Of a stretch of DNA of 64,000 nt, positions 63,563 through 64,000 are shown piece after piece (the stretch's first letter is position 1; every line of letters starts with the position of its first letter). The DNA lies in assembly GCA_024693365.1 (NCBI GenBank), contig JAILLF010000036.1, positions 1 to 64,000 of the forward strand, in the 5' to 3' direction. Under the pieces are notes generated by a model. That model searched no databases. It was not told where the DNA came from and saw only the letters and a list, made by a program, of their open reading frames with translations. The translations under genes and the position numbers were made by a program. Source of the DNA: Acetatifactor sp. Lineage in GTDB: Bacteria; Bacillota; Clostridia; Lachnospirales; Lachnospiraceae.

Positions 63563-64000
63563 ATGGCTGCAGCTTCTGGAAAAAACAATTCCGGGAGGAA
63601 GAGTTCTCCCGCGAAAAGTAGGTCGACGAGAAGCGGAAGTACGGGAAGAAAAACTTCCACCGCATCAAAAAAGAAAATAGATTACGAGCAGGCTGCAAAA
63701 GACAGTGCAATGTACCATGAGATTGGCTTAATTATTATGTTCGTTGCAATGGTCTTTCTGTTCCTTTGCAACTTCGGACTGATCGGAGCTTTCGGTAATT
63801 TTATCAGCGGCATAATGTTTGGCTTGTTTGGATTTACGGCATTTGTTGCTCCGGTACTTGCCTTTTTGGGCCTTGCTTTTTGGTTTGCAAATCAGGGGAG
63901 TCCTACGGCGATTCGCAAGATGATTGCCGCTGGGGTTCTGTTTTTGATGGCCGGAGTTCTCTGCGAACTGTTTGCTGACAACGTAAAGGTGATGGAACAG
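63563..64000 (+). CDS. ftsK: FtsK/SpoIIIE DNA translocase, N-terminal part (runs off the window)
   Basis: The first 146 codons. A basic, Ser/Lys-rich cytosolic start (GKNNSGRKSSPAKSRSTR) is followed by membrane helices beginning with EIGLIIMFVAMVFLFLCNFGL and FGNFISGIMFGLFGFTAFVA, the pattern of the FtsK/SpoIIIE membrane domain. The motor and gamma domains would lie to the right, outside the window. The protein clears chromosome termini from the septum or packs the forespore. The ribosome site is weak (AGAGG some 12 bases upstream). Confidence 0.8.
   Translation, partial: MAAASGKNNSGRKSSPAKSRSTRSGSTGRKTSTASKKKIDYEQAAKDSAMYHEIGLIIMFVAMVFLFLCNFGLIGAFGNFISGIMFGLFGFTAFVAPVLAFLGLAFWFANQGSPTAIRKMIAAGVLFLMAGVLCELFADNVKVMEQ

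Noticed and set aside
1..64000. tRNA, rRNA or insertion sequences
   Set aside because: None was recognised on reading both strands; a tRNA scan was not possible, so absence is not proven.

Overview
The window reads as chromosomal DNA of a low-to-mid G+C Gram-positive anaerobe of the class Clostridia, most likely a motile or formerly motile member of the Lachnospiraceae. Reasons: CodY, Rex, ABC-F, sigma-28, a 2-hydroxyacyl-CoA dehydratase-type activase and a ferredoxin-like aldo/keto reductase occur together. Purine-rich Shine-Dalgarno sites precede ATG, GTG and TTG starts, and many clean sigma-A promoters and intrinsic terminators are visible. No species can be named from sequence alone. No rRNA, tRNA, CRISPR array, prophage or insertion sequence was recognised.

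Layout. 1-4.1 kb: the tail of an unknown gene, then an NAD salvage cluster (NrtR-like Nudix regulator, nicotinamidase, nicotinate phosphoribosyltransferase, NAD synthetase). The last two are separated by a ten-copy 40-bp tandem array. 4.2-8.5 kb: an HD-GYP protein, topA and codY. 8.7-14.8 kb: a chemotaxis operon (cheY, cheB, cheA, cheW, cheC, cheD) ending in sigma-28. 14.9-18.2 kb: a SwrB-position coiled-coil membrane protein, a small secreted MltG-like protein, rpsB and tsf. 18.3-25.7 kb: a two-module GT-C glycosyltransferase on the minus strand, and divergently an ABC ATPase with a giant coiled-coil FtsX permease.

25.7-36 kb: the most unusual block. Two large lipoproteins, each a propeller-like module fused to a solute-binding domain, flank two sugar-type ABC permeases, a HlyD-type adaptor and a stand-alone MacB-type extracellular domain. 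No ATPase gene is present. The block is preceded by a leader with a tiny ORF whose ribosome site lies inside a 12-bp stem. 36-40.8 kb: thiamine pyrophosphokinase, phosphoglycerate mutase, a possible papain-fold cysteine peptidase, an aldo/keto reductase and a small coiled-coil protein. 40.8-51.6 kb: a giant activase (minus), a rhomboid-like protein with a zinc ribbon, a degenerate sigma-like protein, a small unknown, an M16C peptidase and a DUF4349-type lipoprotein.

51.6-64 kb: an ABC-F ATPase (minus) divergent from rex, then nnr, alr, a mazF-type toxin gene without antitoxin, yebC, metY, a polyprenyl-phosphate glycosyltransferase, a GT-C-like membrane protein with a long repetitive acidic/lysine tail, and the start of ftsK.

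Functional themes are NAD/redox balance (NAD salvage, Rex, Nnr), chemotaxis, cell envelope and peptidoglycan (Alr, MltG-like, glycosyltransferases, FtsK) and nutrient sensing and uptake (CodY, ABC importer). A base-level peculiarity runs through the window: the tetranucleotide ACGT is conspicuously common, and NAC rather than NAT codons precede GTN codons almost without exception.
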